From: Mesostigma viride
Lineage: Eukaryota > Streptophyta > Mesostigmatophyceae > Mesostigmatales > Mesostigmataceae
Length of the DNA stretch: 64,000 nt
Direction: 5' to 3'
NCBI GenBank assembly: GCA_009746045.1
Contig: RPFO01000310.1
Span: 2,798,445 to 2,862,444 of the forward strand
Both the position numbers and the translations under genes were made by a program. How positions within the stretch are numbered: the first letter of the stretch is position 1; each line of letters starts with the position of its first letter. The notes under the pieces are model-generated. The model had not been told where the DNA came from. It was given only the letters and a program-made list of their open reading frames with translations, and did not search any database. This document shows positions 54,031 through 64,000 of this stretch, piece after piece.

Positions 54031-56031
54031 CACTGGACACATGGATGAGCCACGAGGTAGCCATGGCTGACGGCGGAGCTCATAACTTTCACGTTTGAGC
54101 ACCGAATTTAGCCGTGAATATCACTATCGCTTCGTCTTTCTAAGACGCACATGCTGATATGATTTTCCGAATCTAAAACGCAATATATGACGAGCAAACG
54201 TCCTTTGACGCAACGCAGTTTGGCGGATGCGCTCGGCCATGAAAATCCGTCTGCAGCTCAGGCTCGGCAGCTTCGCCCTCAGGTCCGGCAGGCAGCGGTG
54301 ACACCACTGAGTCGTGCACTGGTGGTCGCCCAGCAACCTCCCGGGCTTACTGCCTCGCCATCAGCATTGCCTGACCCGAAACGCACCCGCTCAGCCGACA
54401 AAACAGGAGGGTCTTCACGCCCCTCTGAACCGCGCTTTCGGCCCAAACCTTTCCAGGTCGATGATCACGACTGGACCAACACGTCTCCGGCCGATGCTAT
54501 GCAATGCATCTTCTTCGGGGACTACGCCTCGCTATACGACCTGTGCCTCCATCTCCACGACCTTGATCGCCTCCTCTGCAGCAACGGCAGCCGCTGGACC
54601 AACATCAACATGCTGTACGGCTGCCCCCGCCGGCCCCCAACTCCAGCACGCCATCGATCCTCAACTCCCTTCTCCAGCGCTCTGACGGCGAGATCTGGGC
54701 TCCATCCATCTCCGCCGCCGCATTCCGTTCCATCCTCATGGAAGCCTTCCAGCAGCACGTGACCCCCCTTGCTGCCGACGTAGCAGCAATGGGTGCATGG
54801 CCCGCTGGCTGCTGAACTTCCTCACCTCACCGCCACCTCCACTGCCATTTCCGCCTCCACTGCCGACATCAAAGCCCAGCTCCTCGACCTCGACCAACGC
54901 CCAATGCCTTCAAGCCGTGACCGCCACCGCCCTAGTTGAGAGCTTGCATGACACCGCCGGCCTCACCGCCCAGGCGGTGAAGGACATCGCCGCCCAGCCG
55001 GCGCCCTGCTGGCCCGGCCGGCGATGAGCACGTACTCCCTCCACCTGGTCGGACTTGCCGTTAAGCAGCACACCACCTCCACCACCTCCATGCACCATCA
55101 CGGCACAACTCAAGCAACAAGCCCTCGACCTTTGCGAGGAAGCCGACATCGCCCGGCGCAGCCACAATGTCATCGTCAAGCACTTCGACCAGCCGGCAGG
55201 TGAGACCTCCACGAGCCTTCTTGAGGCATTTAAGCGCGACATTCTTGCCCCCATGCTACTCACTGGTGAGCTGGACATGTCGGCTGTCCGCCTCCCCCGC
55301 GCGCGGGGGAAGGCTGGCCCGGCACCCGTGCTCCTCACCTTTTAAGTACATGGCGGACAAGCTGTCGTTCCTTAAATGCCGCAAGAAGCTCTCGAGGACT
55401 CGCTTCACGCTGGACGACGACTTGACCCTGGCCCAGCAACAGCGGCGACGCGAGCTATGGCCGACCTACCTTCAGCTCCGGCAGAGCGCAAGGGGGAAGC
55501 CGGTCTACTGGAGGGGGGCGGTCATCCACGTTGACCACAAGCCCTGGCAGCCCCCCCCTGCCACCTCAGACTAGGGAATATATACCAGTAGTGTAGATTA
55601 GTCAGGCTTAGCCTAGCATGTGGCCCACGCGCATGTGCGCTCATAATGGCCCCCATGGATGATGCCTTCAGAATTTAGCCACGCCCTGCCTATAATGGGA
55701 CCCCCATGGATGTCGCATTAAGAATTTAGCCATGCTATGCCATGCAGAGAGATGCTCTCTGTCGAGAAGCCATGCCCTAGCTCTTGTATAGCCATGATGA
55801 TCTTCCCCCACATGACATACTCCCCCTTAGCTGGGCATAGTGTGAAGATCATGAGGGTGCAGGTGCCCTGGTGCACCTAGAGCAAGGGTAGCTTACATTC
55901 CCACCCTTGCAGGAAGTAGCCCAGAATGTATTAAAAGCCATATGCCCCTTCTCAGGGATATGTGCTACATGTACTCCCAACGGAGTTACGGTTTCTAATT
56001 AATTGATTAATTAATTAATTAATTAATTAAT
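54031..56031 (+). mobile_element. ORF1-only LINE-derived element, copy 1 (complete)
   Basis: 2001 nt flanked by the 12-bp duplication TATCACCAGTGC (54019-54030 and 56032-56043). It has a 5' leader shared with the other copies (GCCACGAGGTAGCCATGGCT...), an ORF1-like gene, a 3' UTR, a stem-loop ACTCC-CAAC-GGAGT (55973-55986) and a TTAA tail. No RT or endonuclease. Confidence 0.9.
54187..55574 (+). pseudogene. ORF1-like gene, frameshifted
   Basis: The same protein as the intact 449-residue copy, read in several frames: SKRPLTQRSLADALGHENPS at the start and LDDDLTLAQQQRRRELWPTY near the end. Indels at about 54640, 54790, 55020 and 55340 break it. Confidence 0.85.
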
Positions 56032-56043
56032 TATCACCAGTGC

Positions 56044-56378
56044 ACGAGGGTCATATTGCCTTGTGGCTTCCCAATTTGGAACCACGTTTAATGACTAAGG
56101 GTCCCCTGGTCCCGTCGCAACCCACTGGCAAACTTGCGCGCGCCCCGCACCGACGCGGCGCGACACGGACTGCTATGTGACACAACTGCTTGAGGATGCA
56201 GGGCTTCTGGATCGGCTATCCGCATACTCCACGTTCGCATGATAGACGTACAAGGAGAAATGGGCTGCACCATCTTCGAGAAGCACCTTCCTGAGGGGCA
56301 TGCTCCTGAAACATTATCGCGGGCCCCGCGGCCTATTGCTAGCATGCAGGGTAGAAGTCCGCAGGTGGAGGTTGTTGC
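56044..56378. other. Unique spacer between two element copies
   Basis: Pre-insertion DNA of both elements. A short open stretch starts at 56241 (IDVQGEMGCTIFEKHLPEG) but nothing allows a gene call. Confidence 0.35.
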
Positions 56379-56389
56379 CCCTCAGGATA

Positions 56390-58324
56390 ATTAATTAATT
56401 AATTATCAACATCACTCCGTTGGGAGTAGATGTAGCACATAGCCCTGAGAAGGGGCATATGGCTTTTAATACATTCTAGGCTACTTCATGCAAGGGTGGG
56501 AATGTAAGCTACCCCTGCTCTAGGTGCACCAAGGCACCTGCACCCTCATGGTCTATCACGCTATGCCCGGGTAAGGGGGGAGCATGCCTGTGAGGGAGGA
56601 AGATCATCATGGCTATACAAGAGCTAGGACATGGCTTCTCGACAGAGAGCATCTCTCTGCATGGCATAGCATGGCTAAATTCTTAATGCAACATCCATGG
56701 GGGTCCCATTATAGACAAAGCATGGCTAAATGTTGAAGGCATCATCCATGGGGGCCATTATGGGCGCACATGCGCGTGGGCCACATGCTAGGCTAAGCCT
56801 TACTAATCTACACTACTGGTATATATATTCCTAGTCTGAGGTGGCAGGAGGGGGCTGCCAGGGCTTGTGGTCAACGTGGATGACCGCCCCCCTCCAGTAT
56901 ACCGGCTTCCCCCTTGCGCTCTGCCGGAGCTGAAGGTAGGTCGGCCATAGATCGCGTCGCCGTTGTTGCTGGGCCAGGGTCAAGTCGTCGTCCAGCGTGA
57001 AGCGAGTCTCCGAGAGCTTCTTGCGGCATTTAAGGAACGCCAGCTTGTCCGCCATGTACTGAAAGGTGAGGAGCACGGGTGCCGGGCCAGCCTTCCCCCG
57101 CGCGCGGGGGAGGCGGACAGCCGACATGTCCAGCTCACCAGTGAGTAACATGGGGGCAAGAATGGCGCGCTTAAATGCCTCAAGAAGGCTCGTGGAGGTC
57201 TCACCTGCCTGCTGGTCGAAGTGCTTGACAATGACATTGTGGCTGCGCCGGGCGATGTCGGCTTCCTCGCGAAGGTCGAGGGCTTGTTGCTTGAGTTGTG
57301 CCGAGATGGTGGAGGTGGTGGAGGTGGTGTGCTGCTTAAGCAAGTCCGCCCAGGTGGAGGGAGCATCGCCGGCCGGGCCAGCAGGAGCCGGCTGGGCGGC
57401 GATGTCCTTCACCGCCTGGGCGGTGAGGCCGGCGGTGTCATGCAAGCTCTCAAGGGCGTTGGCGGTGGCTTGAAGGCGGTGGTCGAGGTCGAGGAGCTGG
57501 GCTTTGATGTCGGCAGTGGAGGCGGAAATGGCCGTGGAGGTGGAGGCGGCGGCGGTGGAAATGTGAGGAAGTTCAGCAGTCAGCGTGCCGCCGATTGCTG
57601 CTATGTCGGCAGCAAGGGGGGTCACGTGCTGCTGAAAGGCTTCCGTGAGGATGGAGCGGAGGGTGGGGACGGAAAGGGGTGGAGCCCAGATCTCGCCGTC
57701 AGAGCGCTGGAGAAGGGAGTTGAGGATGGCGTGCTGGAGATGGGGGCGGACGCAGCCGACCAGCTGGGAGATGTGGGCCCAGCGGCTGCCGTCTGGGCAG
57801 AGGAGGCGATTGATGGAGTGGAGATGGAGGCACAAGTCGTAAAGCGAAGCGTAATCCCCGAAGAAGATGCAGCGCATAGCATCGGTCGGAGAAATGGTGG
57901 CCCAGTCGTAATCTGCGACCTTGAAAGGCCGGGGCCGAAAGCTCGGTTCTGGGCGTGAAGACCCTCCTGTGTCGTCGGCTGGGCGGGTGCGCTTGGGGTC
58001 AGGCGATGCAGATGGCGAGGCGTTAAGCCCGGGGGGTTGCTGGACGACCACCAGTGCACGACTAGTGTCATCGCCGCCTGCCGGACCTGAAGGCGAAGCT
58101 GCAGCCTGAGCTGCAGACGGATTTTCATTGCCGAGCGCAGCCGCCAGGCTGCGTTGCGTCGAGGCGCGTTTGTTCGCCATATATTGCGTTTTAGATTCGG
58201 AAAATTATATCAGCATGTGCGTCTTAGAAAGACGAAGCGATAGTGATATTCACGGCTAAATTCGGTGCTCAAACGTGAAAGTTATGAGCTCCGACAGCCA
58301 TGGCTACCTCGTGGCCGGCGTAGG
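56390..58324 (-). mobile_element. ORF1-only LINE-derived element, copy 2 (complete)
   Basis: 1935 nt flanked by the 11-bp duplication CCCTCAGGATA (56379-56389 and 58325-58335). On the minus strand: leader from 58324, an intact 449-residue ORF, 3' UTR, stem-loop (56414-56427) and TTAA tail (56390-56404). A full-length insertion with no RT. Confidence 0.93.
56831..58180 (-). CDS. LINE ORF1-type nucleic-acid-binding protein
   Basis: 449 residues, start at the ATG in ANKRASTQRSLAAALGNENP. Residues 1-75 are low-complexity Ala/Ser/Pro. A conserved region follows (VADYDWATISPTDAMRCIFF, GDYASLYDLCLHLHSINRLL). A Ser/Thr/Ala-rich helical part at about 185-265 (DIKAQLLDLDHRLQATANAL) is a likely coiled coil for trimerisation. 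The C-terminal third has AGETSTSLLEAFK, VRLPRARGKAGPAPVLLTFQ, RFTLDDDLTLAQQQRRRDLW and YWRGAVIHVDHK. This pattern (R.p..vlv.F.....k..v...r..L......l..Dlt...r..Lwp) is that of L1-type ORF1 RRM and C-terminal domains that bind RNA and act as chaperones. Expressed function is inferred. The intact frame contrasts with the broken copy next door. Confidence 0.8.
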   Translation of the reverse strand: MANKRASTQRSLAAALGNENPSAAQAAASPSGPAGGDDTSRALVVVQQPPGLNASPSASPDPKRTRPADDTGGSSRPEPSFRPRPFKVADYDWATISPTDAMRCIFFGDYASLYDLCLHLHSINRLLCPDGSRWAHISQLVGCVRPHLQHAILNSLLQRSDGEIWAPPLSVPTLRSILTEAFQQHVTPLAADIAAIGGTLTAELPHISTAAASTSTAISASTADIKAQLLDLDHRLQATANALESLHDTAGLTAQAVKDIAAQPAPAGPAGDAPSTWADLLKQHTTSTTSTISAQLKQQALDLREEADIARRSHNVIVKHFDQQAGETSTSLLEAFKRAILAPMLLTGELDMSAVRLPRARGKAGPAPVLLTFQYMADKLAFLKCRKKLSETRFTLDDDLTLAQQQRRRDLWPTYLQLRQSARGKPVYWRGAVIHVDHKPWQPPPATSD

Positions 58325-58419
58325 CCCTCAGGATAGCCGCTACACTACCGCCTCGTCGAAATGCCATTACAGTCGAGGACAGCTCAGATGAGGATCATAT
58401 CCCCCTCTAGTTACCTTTT

Positions 58420-58625
58420 CAGTGGTTTTCCATTTGCGGGTATTTCCTCGTCAATGGTGGGAGAGCGATCGATCGCAGCAGTGGTGCTCACCACTAGACA
58501 CTCCCGGCCAGTTAGGCTCGAAGCCAGCCACAATTTCAATGCACAACGCTACATATTTCCATCCATGCATCCATTCATGCATCCGGATTCTCCCGATTTG
58601 TGGCCTGCGCTGGTTGTCTCCTTTC
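58420..58625 (+). repeat. Dispersed repeat, copy 2
   Basis: Diverged copy of 53286-53660, shorter, with the CCATCCATGCATCC segment. Confidence 0.6.
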
Positions 58626-58894
58626 AGATATGATTGGGCATGATGCAGACGATATTTGTAACTTTCGTGTATTTTTTTTCTAATGAGATTAGCATAGTAC
58701 TCCGTGTGGCATGCCCATGCACATGACACGCAAGTACTTACTTACCTACATATTTAATGAATAAAATGATTTTGCCTGCAAAGTTAACGTATTGGCTTGA
58801 AGTGAAATTCTCAGCATGTGTCTCAATAATATTCACGCCTATGCTAGCTATTCTGATCAGACACTCCGCAAAGGTGAAAACCTTTGCGTTCAGT

Positions 58895-59062
58895 GCCGGG
58901 CCGCGGAAAACGCCTATGCTAGCTATACCCACACCCCTGTAACTAGGACCTAGATGATAGCATATACCATCCATTCCATCCCATGTTCCCCTCCCACTGA
59001 GGACTTATGCTCACGTGACGCAGTCACGTGTCTATTAATTAATTAATTAATTAATTAATGCT
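58895..59062 (+). mobile_element. LINE 3' end (second family) with TTAA tail
   Basis: Matches, inverted, the 3' end of the RT-bearing LINE at 4142-4320: ACCCCTGTAACTAGGACCTA, CCATTCCATCCCATGTTCCC and the hairpin CACGTGAC-GCA-GTCACGTG (59012-59030), then (TTAA)n. 5'-truncated, no coding part. Confidence 0.8.
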
Positions 59063-59070
59063 AGCTATAT

Positions 59071-59322
59071 TTAGGTTGTCTCCTTGATATTACACCCATT
59101 GAAGGCACCAGCCCAGATGATAATTAGGTCAACAGCGCTGACATTCATGCATCCACGTCCGTTCTTGTTGTTGCCCACCCTTGGATCCACCTTTTCAGTG
59201 AAGACTCCGGGCAAAGTGCTTCGCATTCGTATCCTTGCTTGGTGTGCCTCACCTTGCTGCCCTTGACTTGTATGGGTCTTGGACTTGTACCTCGCCGTGT
59301 GGGTCTCCTGCGGGGCATCCAC
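59071..59322 (-). pseudogene. LINE endonuclease fragment
   Basis: Minus strand reads VGNNKNGRGCMNVSAVDLII then IWAGAFNGCN. This resembles the N.NGR.L....dLii.NG.F segment of apurinic-type LINE endonucleases. Only this block is left. Confidence 0.45.
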
Positions 59323-60103
59323 ATGAAGGCTTGATTGCGCTCATAAACAGAGGGCTTGGCACCCTCAACACAACAATTTCTAAATCCTACCGTAGCATCC
59401 CATGGAAAGGTAGCGTCCTTGGTTACAGGACCACCATGGTGAGTAGGGCCCGCTTCTGAAAAAGGGCGTGTGGTTGGCGTCCCATCAGCGTGGCCAGAAG
59501 GGTGCATGGGTGCAGATGTCACATATTGCCTTGCCGTCTCTCATACGTGTCCGTCGCTGCGAAACCGATACTGCGCTTGTCGAGCGGTGAAGGGGGATGC
59601 ATGCCAGTCATCGGCCCTGCCGACTTTGCTTGCGGCTGTCCACTAACATACCGCCACAAGGCCGAGTGGCCACAGAAGATGAAGATGTTAGGTTCTCGTT
59701 ACTTAGCCTCCCCCACATGCTGCCACCCGCAACTATTCATATGCTGGTGCCGAGTGACAGATATATGAGTCTCATGAAAGCTCAGCGTTGGTGAGTTGAC
59801 CACTGCACGCTGGCAAACCCTTCCCAAACGCACCCCCCAAACTCGCGTGATGCCTGGCACCTGTTTCAAAGAAGGATTGGACCATGCAGTTGCCATGACG
59901 GATGCAGTTTTCTTCCCCCGGCTGACGGCTGACAGAATGCCAGAAACCAAACATAGCCTTATAATGCCATGCTTTTGTGCAAGTCCACGGCGTAAGCACT
60001 CTCTAGCACAAATATGCACACCTCTTACCATGCACACCTCCTCTTACTATGCACACCTTTCCTATGCTGCCCACGATGTGAAGAAGTGAACTGCGGGCCC
60101 CCG
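59323..60103. other. No gene seen
   Basis: No domain-bearing ORF or repeat family recognised. Includes the 3' flank of the SMP-30-like gene. Confidence 0.4.
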
Positions 60104-61180
60104 TCAGCAGTATCCCGCGTTGTACCAAGGGACGCTGCTGTGCCGCGCAGGGCCGACCGCTACTGGCACCGTCACCAGCCGCGCGTTCTCCGCCCCAAGC
60201 CGCTTGACCCTCTGCTCGTTGTACTGCCGTGCCTGCAATAGACACAGGAGCGGGGCGCCAGATTTATCCACTGTGAGCATGCATGCGACGCAGCCCTGGG
60301 TGATGCCGTTGCCCCCAAACCCGAGGATGTGGGTGATCGCCCCGCCTTCCCTCACGCGGACCGCGCCCCCTGGGAGGAAAGTATACATGCCGATCTGAGG
60401 CACTGCCACCCAGACGCATCCCTCCGCGTCCAGGCAGATGCCGTCGGGGGGGACTCCCAGCCACGCCCACACCCGGCGGTGGCTCAGTGACCCGTCAGGG
60501 GCCACGTCGAATGCGGTCAGGCAAGCGGCGAGTGTCTCGGCGACGATCAGCGTCTTGCCGTCGGGGGTGAGCACGGCGCCGTTGGGGAAGAAGATATTTT
60601 TAGAGGCCACGCGCACCGAGCGGTCGGTGTCGACCATCACCAGCGTGGTGCGGCGCATGTGGAGGACGCCCCGGGAGAGGTCGAACCCAAAGTTGCCCAC
60701 GTAGGCGCGGCCCAGGGTGTCCACGACCATGTCATTGCAGGCGAACGCGGACACGTGGCCGACGTCCACGTATTCCGACGTTTGCCCCGTGGCCTCGTCG
60801 TGGACGAGCAGCTTTTTCTCTTTCATCGCCACGACGAGCATTCTTCCGTCGGGCAGCCACCCGAGCCCGGAGACGGACCCGCACGGGAAGGAGATCTCCT
60901 TTTTCAGGGTCCCGTTCACCACGTCGAACACAACTACCTTGGCTAAGTGCATATCGCTGAAATACACGTGGCCGTTGTGGAAGCGAGGGCCCTCGCCAAA
61001 GTTGATTCCGGGAAGTACGAGTTTCGCCCGGGCTTCCGTGGACTTCCACCCGAGGAGCGCTCGCAGGCGGACGGGCAGCAGACGACGAAGGAAACGGCCT
61101 AGCAGAACACCCATCCACCATAACGGTAATGCCGCAGTGATGATGCCAGGTCTGGCCGGGGTGGTGTGGTCCTCCATCAC
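60104..61180 (-). CDS. SMP-30/gluconolactonase-like (strictosidine-synthase-like) protein
   Basis: 358 residues, single exon, first ATG at 61180 (a second Met follows at once). A hydrophobic stretch at 12-29 (GIITAALPLWWMGVLLGR) with basic residues after it suggests a signal anchor. The rest is a six-bladed beta-propeller of the SMP-30/LRE group: INFGEGPRFHNGHVYFSD (Glu63), HVSAFACNDMVVDTLGRAYV (Asn149), FGFD, NIFFPNGAVLTPDGKTLIVA (Asn200) and VPPDGICLDAEGCVWVAVPQ (Asp246). Glu63, Asn149, Asn200 and Asp246 sit where the metal ligands of SMP-30 proteins lie. Members are lactonases or esterases binding Ca or Zn; the substrate here is unknown. The frame is intact, with no sign of transposon origin, so it is a genuine host gene. 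Confidence 0.85.
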   Translation of the reverse strand: MMEDHTTPARPGIITAALPLWWMGVLLGRFLRRLLPVRLRALLGWKSTEARAKLVLPGINFGEGPRFHNGHVYFSDMHLAKVVVFDVVNGTLKKEISFPCGSVSGLGWLPDGRMLVVAMKEKKLLVHDEATGQTSEYVDVGHVSAFACNDMVVDTLGRAYVGNFGFDLSRGVLHMRRTTLVMVDTDRSVRVASKNIFFPNGAVLTPDGKTLIVAETLAACLTAFDVAPDGSLSHRRVWAWLGVPPDGICLDAEGCVWVAVPQIGMYTFLPGGAVRVREGGAITHILGFGGNGITQGCVACMLTVDKSGAPLLCLLQARQYNEQRVKRLGAENARLVTVPVAVGPARHSSVPWYNAGYC

Positions 61181-62703
61181 AGCCGAAGAAAAAAAGGCGC
61201 TTATAGTTCAAAGCCGAGGTCGTGCGACGTCAAGAGTCAATTGCGGAATTCAGAGCCGCAAATCTATTCACTGTCAAATCCAAGCACTGACAAAAGCCCC
61301 GCTGCTTGCATGCGCGACGCAGCTACAAGGTCGCGCACAGGGGATCAAATCCACGACATTAAACTCCGACTTGCGCACTGCGCTTCCAGAAATTCAGCGC
61401 GTATTGATCACCATTAGCATTCCAGAGAATAGGGCCTGCAATTCTGCAACTGCAGAGAAGTTTCGAAGGGTGCCAAAGCGCAATTAATCTTTTTTGGTGA
61501 CGATGCACTTCCTCCTGAGGAAACGTGGAGCTAAATTTTTGTCTGCACGAGCTACTCGACGGTAAAGGATTCTGGGTGAATTCGAGGCCCGAGTCCCAGA
61601 GAGCCCGTGATTATGCGCCACCGTCAATCCATGCTCTTGCAGCAAGTGGATGCGTGGTTCCGTACAATGATCTCACGGAAAGACCCTCGTTGTCATAATA
61701 AGGACATGCCACGTGTATAAAGGGAATAGACCGTGGCGTGCGCACGAATCGCGCGCATGTTCCTAGACAGCAGTAGGCGATACCGGATCATCAAATGGCA
61801 CGAGCTTTCACAAGGTGGGGACGCCACGCGAGCTGTTCAGGACTCCATAGCTCCCCAGTAGTATTTAATACGTAATAAGATGATACCACTCGGAATCTTA
61901 GTTATACGACAGCACATTATAAAACACGCGTTGGTTACGTATTGGTTATGTGATTTACAGTGATTGCGACGTCTGGTGGTTTGCGTGATCCGGGCGGCTA
62001 TTACTGTCGCCGCACCTGTGGGTAATATGTTCGTTTGCAGGCTGAGAAGGCCCTGTGAACGAGAACCCGCGCATATTTGATCTGCAAGCTGCCCACATCT
62101 TGCACATCCCACTGGTAACTCGGGCTGCCCCCGGCAGTGGCTGATGCACACACAATTGGGAGCACACATGCTGGCTTGGTTGCTGACTTGCCAGGGTCAC
62201 GGATTTTGTCGGATGCACCAGCCTCAACTCGTCACAGGCCGGGAAACGAGGCGTAGGTGCGGTATGGACTTGGCAGATGTAAGGCCGACGGCCACGAAAT
62301 CGATGAACCAGTTAGCGTGTCAACTCCGCGGGCTAACCTGACGTTTCTCGTATGTCGTATAGCCAAGCGGCAATGATGATGTTGGTTAATGATGATGTTG
62401 GTCACATTCTGATCAGACCGGCTCTGCCTGATACCGGTTAGCAGAGCCTTTATGAGCCACCTATTAGCACGTCCCGCACACATGGGTCATATCTCGCTCA
62501 CAATCGATGCCAGACTCTCCTCATGAGTAGTTGCAATCGCACCTTTGGCTGGCCTTTAAGCATGCGAGAAGGTGGGAATCCCTGCCCCCCTCCTTGTTGT
62601 GCAGCATGCAGGGACCGAAAGCACGTGTCCCCCCCACAGGACCACGTGGCTGATTGACAAAAAAATGTTGGTGAAGTACATCCACGGAGGCAAAAACAGG
62701 GTA
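61181..62703. other. No gene seen; upstream of SMP-30-like gene
   Basis: Probably contains the promoter of the minus-strand gene. Short ORFs on both strands lack domains. Confidence 0.4.
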
Positions 62704-63081
62704 CCGTAGTGGTCAAAATCACTTTGCGAATAATTACTTTTGCGACCCCAAAACAAGGTGAAATGTATAGTTTGCGACCCTAAACAAAGGCAAAGTTTTA
62801 GGTTTGCGAGCCGATGGACTTGTTTGTGGTCAGTGGCTTCATCTCACCGACTTCATATCCCTTGGCCCCCTTTCGATGTAACCCAACTACCCACCTGAGT
62901 AATTTTGTTTGATCCATTGGGTACAGCACTGATTAAAATAGCTAGGCTTGGGGCTGTGCGGCGCGGCGCAGGCGCGGCGCGGTAACATTTGAACTTTGCG
63001 ACACAAAATGAAGCCCATTAATAGCAGTTTGCGAGGTGGATTCGCAAACAATTAGACGCAAAGTGATTTTGACCACTACGG
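62704..63081. mobile_element. 378-bp MITE with 25-bp TIRs
   Basis: Ends CCGTAGTGGTCAAAATCACT...: a 25-bp perfect inverted repeat at 62704-62728 and 63057-63081. TA (within GTAC) lies outside both ends, so a TA target duplication as in Tc1/mariner (Stowaway-like) elements is plausible. Internal repeats of TTTGCGA(C/G) near both ends. Non-coding. Confidence 0.85.
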
Positions 63082-63288
63082 TACTCCAATGCTTGCAAGG
63101 TGTTGAAGTCGGATTACAACATCCACTGTCCCACGAGCAATTAATCCCCAGGTACAATGTCGTACACATGAAGATTGAGAGGCTCAATACCACAAAATGG
63201 GGCATAGTTCGTTGTCTCCTTGATAGTAGTCTTGCTTCAACTTTTATGCTCACAAAATGGCCTGAGTAATGACAGGCACGAGCCACGA

Positions 63289-64000
63289 GCCACGAGGTAG
63301 CCATGGCTGACGGCGGAGCTCATAACTTTCACGTTTGGGCCCCAAATTCGGCCGTGAATATCAAAATCGCTTCGTCTTTCTCAGACGCACACGCTGATCT
63401 ATTTTCCCGAAGCTATCCCGCAATTTATGTCGAGCAAACGCAACTCGACGAACCGCAGTTTGGAAGCTGCGATGAGCCAAGCAAATACGCCTGCAGCCCC
63501 GGCTGCAGTTCAGCCTCCCGGCCTCGCAGGCAGCGGTGACCCTCGCCAAGCGTTAGTGGTTCACTGAGCTCCTCCCGCGGCCTCGCCCTCGGCATCGCCT
63601 GAAACCAAACGCAGTCGCCCATCCATTCAAGCTCCACGCGAACCACGTTTCAAGCCCTATTCCTTCCATGTCGACGATCACAACTGGTACAATATGGCCC
63701 CGTGCACTGCTATGCGCTGCATTTTTTACGGGGATTACACCTCGCTTCTTGCGCTGTGCATCCACCTTCACAGCATCGACCGCCTCGAACCGGACGGCAT
63801 CGGGTTTACGTAGCTAGAGCCGAGAGCTGCTGCTGACGGGCATGTACACGGGTCCGGCCCGAGCTTCAGCACATGCTTCTCAGATGCTCCCTACTCACGA
63901 AGTCTGACGGCGAGATCTGGGCTCCATCCATCTCCGCACCTACACTCCGCTCCATCCTTACGGAAGCCCTCCAGCAGCACGTGACCCCCCTTGCTACAGA
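63289..64000 (+). mobile_element. ORF1-only LINE-derived element, copy 3 (cut by window end)
   Basis: Begins GCCACGAGGTAGCCATGGCT as in the other two copies. The leader (AGCTCATAACTTTCACGTTT) and the beginning of the ORF1-like gene follow. More diverged than copies 1 and 2. Confidence 0.85.
63427..64000 (+). pseudogene. ORF1-like gene 5' part, broken
   Basis: SSKRNSTNRSLEAAMSQANT at the start, a stop after RQALVVH (about 63565), then FHVDDHNWYNMAPCTAMRCI and SLLALCIHLHSIDRL downstream. Same order as residues 1-150 of the intact 449-residue copy. Confidence 0.8.

Overview
The window is eukaryotic nuclear DNA made almost entirely of nested transposable elements. Only two ordinary host genes are supported. 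Evidence for a eukaryote is a clear GT-AG intron in the first gene, LTR and non-LTR retrotransposons, DNA transposons, and long minisatellite and tetranucleotide arrays. The mix of chromodomain Ty3/gypsy, Copia and a methyltransferase-bearing gypsy element would fit a green or other microalga, but nothing here fixes the species.

Layout. (1) 404-3323: a spliced GHKL-ATPase (sacsin/HSP90-like) gene. (2) 3.5-11.9 kb: decayed LINE pieces, many ending in (TTAA)n tails, plus two TIR elements (6576-8304 and 8701-10966). (3) about 11.9-39.3 kb: an old minus-strand Ty3/gypsy element with a C5-cytosine DNA methyltransferase domain between protease and reverse transcriptase. Its RT is split by a 20.1-kb chromovirus (13169-33282, TSD CATGC). 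That chromovirus carries a 5'-truncated LINE (15780-16579, 10-bp TSD) and a Copia-like element (21956-29609, TSD GTCCT, LTRs that look identical). (4) 41377-50508: a possible 9.1-kb TIR element with a spliced plus-strand gene, a possible minus-strand gene and several minisatellites. (5) 51873-53133: a (CCAT)n array of about 1.26 kb. (6) 54-58.3 kb: two complete ORF1-only LINE-derived elements with TSDs, and a third truncated by the window end. (7) 60104-61180: an SMP-30/gluconolactonase-like gene, followed by a 378-bp MITE at 62704-63081.

The methyltransferase retrotransposon and the ORF1-only LINE family are the most interesting systems. The first suggests an element carrying its own means of altering DNA methylation. 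The second looks like an algal or protist counterpart of mammalian half-L1 (HAL1) elements, probably mobilised in trans because its 3' ends share a stem-loop with other LINEs here. Several frame breaks fall in homopolymers, so some apparent pseudogenes may be assembly errors. All alignments and counts were made by eye.
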